This document shows positions 62,025 through 64,000 of a stretch of 64,000 bases of DNA, piece after piece (position 1 is the first letter of the stretch; every line of letters starts with the position of its first letter). A program made the position numbers and the translations under genes. The DNA is taken from positions 186,001 through 250,000 of the forward strand of contig NZ_JAGGNA010000001.1 in the NCBI RefSeq assembly GCF_017875765.1, read 5' to 3'. The DNA is from Flavobacterium sp. CG_23.5. Lineage in GTDB: Bacteria; Bacteroidota; Bacteroidia; Flavobacteriales; Flavobacteriaceae. Below the pieces are notes generated by a model that worked only from the letters and a program-made list of their open reading frames with translations, did no database searches and was not told the origin of the DNA.

Positions 62025-62516
62025 TTATTTTACTTCAATGGTTTCTATAATCAGTTCAAAAGTTTCGCGTTTTTTATTCCCAATCAAAAATGCAATTTCT
62101 TCTAAATTTGAACCATCATAATTCGGAATTTCTAATTTACGACCTCTAAAAGCAGGATATAACGACATAATAGGAATGTCAATGGTTTGCCAGTCTCCTG
62201 AAGTTTTAAAGTGATAGACATACGAATGGGAATCATCTCGATGGGTCTTGACTCTAAATTGGTATTCTTTACCGTCTCCTTTAAGACGGATAGAAATGTG
62301 CTTACTTTGTTCTAAAGCAATTGCAGCAAAAGCAAATTTAACAGCACAAAACCCACCATTATTTTCTAATGACACCTCACCTTCAAATACGCCATTTCCT
62401 TCGGCATTCAGATATAATTTACTTTGTGATTTTCCTCCCATCACAGCATCATTGACAACTTTCCAGTGACTTAGATCACTTTTGGAACTAAATTCAAAAA
62501 TCAATAACGGATTCAT
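62025..62516 (-). CDS. CIA30-family (NADH:ubiquinone oxidoreductase intermediate-associated 30-like) protein
   Basis: A 163-residue soluble beta-sandwich protein of the CIA30 family. Landmarks are SHWKVVNDAVMGGKSQSKLY with the conserved NDxVMGG motif, VSLENNGGFCAVKFA, ISIRLKGDGKEYQFRVKT and YPAFRGRKLEIP. Eukaryotic relatives help assemble respiratory complex I; the bacterial proteins resemble a galactose-binding-like fold, and their task is unclear. The ATG at 62516 (MNPLLIFEF) is chosen because an upstream in-frame start at 62585 would overlap the neighbour gene and add a non-conserved leader. Confidence 0.9.
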   Translation of the reverse strand: MNPLLIFEFSSKSDLSHWKVVNDAVMGGKSQSKLYLNAEGNGVFEGEVSLENNGGFCAVKFAFAAIALEQSKHISIRLKGDGKEYQFRVKTHRDDSHSYVYHFKTSGDWQTIDIPIMSLYPAFRGRKLEIPNYDGSNLEEIAFLIGNKKRETFELIIETIEVK

Positions 62517-62548
62517 TAGCGTTTTTTTCAAAAATAAATTTAAAATTT

Positions 62549-63010
62549 CTATTTCGGCAATGGTGCGCCGACAGCAATATCGCATCTATGGTTGGTTTGA
62601 CCGTGTGGTGGATTCATTCCCTCTGGTGTAGGAGTTGCTTCAGCTGGAGTAGCTGCAGTAGTTATGGTTGTGGCAGGCGCTGGAGCGTTTTGATTCGGCT
62701 TTGTAACCGCTGGAGCGTTCAATGGCGCTCCAACTGCAATGTCGCAGCGGTGTCCAGGTTGTCCGTGTGCCGGATTCATTCCTTTCGCAACAGTACTGAT
62801 AGTTGATGGAGCAACAGTATTTGTCGTTACTGGATCAATAGTGGCGGGTTGTTGCTGGTTGCTAGTCTGAGATTGATTCTTCATTTGTCTTCCAACTTCA
62901 GTAAAAGGAACTACATTTGTGGTAGTTGTGTCGTTTTGTTGTTCTGCTTCATTTTTGCAAGAAGTCGTTAGTATAGTTAATGCAAAAAGTAGATTGATAA
63001 AATTTTTCAT
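62549..63010 (-). CDS. Lipoprotein with duplicated HRCDIAVGAPL motif
   Basis: A 153-residue lipoprotein (LLFALTILTTSCKNEAEQ, Cys 18) that is mostly low-complexity Thr/Pro/Ala/Gln. It carries two copies of one 21-residue motif, at 77-97 and 131-151. Each begins GMNP, has HGQ, then HRCDIAVGAP, and ends at Leu. The single cysteine and two histidines per copy could bind a metal or haem, but this is only a guess. I have seen the motif in flavobacterial proteins, usually at the C-terminus, without a known function. It is 32 bases upstream of the CIA30 gene. Confidence 0.82.
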   Translation of the reverse strand: MKNFINLLFALTILTTSCKNEAEQQNDTTTTNVVPFTEVGRQMKNQSQTSNQQQPATIDPVTTNTVAPSTISTVAKGMNPAHGQPGHRCDIAVGAPLNAPAVTKPNQNAPAPATTITTAATPAEATPTPEGMNPPHGQTNHRCDIAVGAPLPK

Positions 63011-63286
63011 AATAAAGGATTTAAATTACTACACTCAAATATAAGACTTTAAATAGTAAACACCTAACTATTGCAATTGATTTTGGGGCATCAATCTTAT
63101 TCGCAAAATCATTTAGTAAAGGAAACTATGGGAATTCTTTTTTGCAAACTGTTTCAAAATTTACTAATGTAGTTATTTATGAAGAGTAGAATCAGTGCTT
63201 CTTTTTTTTTCAAAAGAACCCCACCTACAAATTTTCAAATCCACAAAATATATTCTACTTTAGCATACTATTAAATTTCCTATAAA

Positions 63287-64000
63287 ATGATTAGCGAAGC
63301 ACAGTTCGAAAACGAGTTACAATTAATAATAAAAAACGCCATTCGCGAAGATGTTGGTCCGGGAGATTACAGTTCTTTGGCCTGTATTCCTGCAACTGCA
63401 AGCGGAAAAGCAAAGTTGCTTGTAAAAGAAGATGGTATTATTGCCGGTGTGGCTTTCGCCAAAATGGTTTTTGCGTACGTCGATCCAAATTTGGAAATCG
63501 AAATTTTTATAAAAGATGGAACGCCAGTTAAAAAAGGTGATATTATTTTGCATGTTTCGGGAAGTTCACAATCCATTTTAAAAGCCGAAAGAGTAGTTTT
63601 GAATTCGATGCAAAGAATGTCAGCCATTGCAACCAAAACCAAAGAATACGTTCAGTTATTGGAAGGAACCCATACTAAAATTCTCGATACACGCAAAACA
63701 ACTCCGGGATTCCGTGCATGTGAAAAATGGGCAGTGAAAATTGGCGGAGGCGAAAACCACCGTTTTGCTTTGTATGATATGGTAATGCTCAAGGACAATC
63801 ACAACGATTTTGCGGGTGGAATTACTTTGGCCATAGCCAAAACTAAAGCCTATCTCAAAGAAAATAATTTGGATTTAAAAATAATTGTCGAAGCCAGAAA
63901 CCTAGACGAAATAAAAGAAATCCTGAAAAGCGAAGGTATTTTTAGAATCCTGATAGACAATTTCAATTATGAAGATACAAAAAAGGCAGTAGCCTTAATT
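63287..64000 (+). CDS. nadC: Nicotinate-nucleotide pyrophosphorylase (quinolinate phosphoribosyltransferase), 3' cut by window
   Basis: Makes nicotinate mononucleotide from quinolinate and PRPP in NAD synthesis; cytoplasmic. The frame runs from the ATG at 63287 to the right edge with no stop (238 codons seen of about 285). Clear motifs are IREDVGPGDYSSLACIP at the start, ERVVLNSMQRMSAIAT, KILDTRKTTPGFRACEKWAV, GGGENHRFALYDMVMLKDNH and KIIVEARNLDE, covering the quinolinate and PRPP sites. An AT-rich spacer of 276 bases precedes it; a weak TACTTTAG at about 63256 might serve as -7 element. Confidence 0.97.
   Translation, partial: MISEAQFENELQLIIKNAIREDVGPGDYSSLACIPATASGKAKLLVKEDGIIAGVAFAKMVFAYVDPNLEIEIFIKDGTPVKKGDIILHVSGSSQSILKAERVVLNSMQRMSAIATKTKEYVQLLEGTHTKILDTRKTTPGFRACEKWAVKIGGGENHRFALYDMVMLKDNHNDFAGGITLAIAKTKAYLKENNLDLKIIVEARNLDEIKEILKSEGIFRILIDNFNYEDTKKAVALI

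Noticed and set aside
1..64000. CRISPR arrays, tRNA or rRNA genes, insertion sequences and prophage genes
   Set aside because: No regularly spaced direct repeats, no cloverleaf-like or rRNA-like segments and no transposase or phage protein motifs were recognised.

Overview
The window reads as one stretch of a Flavobacterium-type chromosome (Bacteroidota, Flavobacteriaceae). The evidence is AT-rich DNA, near absence of Shine-Dalgarno motifs, several promoters of the TAnnTTTG type, paired SusC/SusD genes, a TamL lipoprotein with TamB, KdsA, many lipoproteins with a signal-peptidase II box, and the order rlmH to nadC. No tRNA, rRNA, CRISPR array, insertion sequence or prophage was seen. The two edge genes, an RND efflux pump at the left and nadC at the right, are cut by the window.

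Layout. 1-1349: 3' part of an RND efflux pump. 1474-7651 (all minus): a light-related island holding three different photolyase/cryptochrome-superfamily genes (a divergent photolyase-like protein, an iron-sulfur bacterial photolyase and a DASH cryptochrome). They are interleaved, with 4-bp overlaps or few-base gaps, with DUF2071 and a 45-residue DUF2256 protein; DUF2805 and DUF2452 genes lie just upstream. 7909-15193: tamL/tamB envelope assembly pair. 15425-19904: Na/Pi symporter, a GlsB-type stress membrane protein, a thioesterase with a lipoprotein, and DUF2461. 19905-20510: repeat-rich spacer ending in a sigma-54-like dnaK promoter. 20511-24217: dnaK, then the divergent pair blh (beta-carotene cleavage to retinal) and a green-type proton-pumping proteorhodopsin. 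25202-29828: corA, then pta-ackA. 29927-45173: a polysaccharide utilisation locus (beta-propeller/LuxR-type regulator, SusC, SusD, GH144, LamG lipoprotein, esterase, GH3, GH97). 45328-50417: M28 peptidase, PAS histidine kinase, outer-membrane protein, kdsA, small lipoprotein. 50605-53580: split YeeE/YedE thiosulfate-type transporter, then a lysoplasmalogenase-like protein and an alkylglycerol-monooxygenase-like protein. 53675-60493: clpS, methyltransferase, prmA, tpiA, a TlpA-like protein, a DoxX/MauE-type protein, DUF1599 and, divergently, folP with a lipoprotein. 60601-64000: CHRD lipoprotein, rlmH, CIA30 protein, a lipoprotein with a duplicated HRCDI motif, nadC.

How the genes fit together. 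Two sets serve life in light: the photolyase island for repair or sensing of UV/blue light, and proteorhodopsin with its retinal-forming enzyme for light-driven proton pumping. A third theme is glucan use, with outer-membrane import, endo-beta-1,2-glucanase-type cleavage, beta- and alpha-glucosidases and a dedicated regulator. A fourth possible theme is ether-lipid turnover, from the adjacent AGMO-like and YhhN-like genes. The most interesting candidates for a second look are the photolyase island with its small partner proteins, the two-copy intergenic hairpin element (20187-20289 and 49864-49950), and the ether-lipid gene pair.
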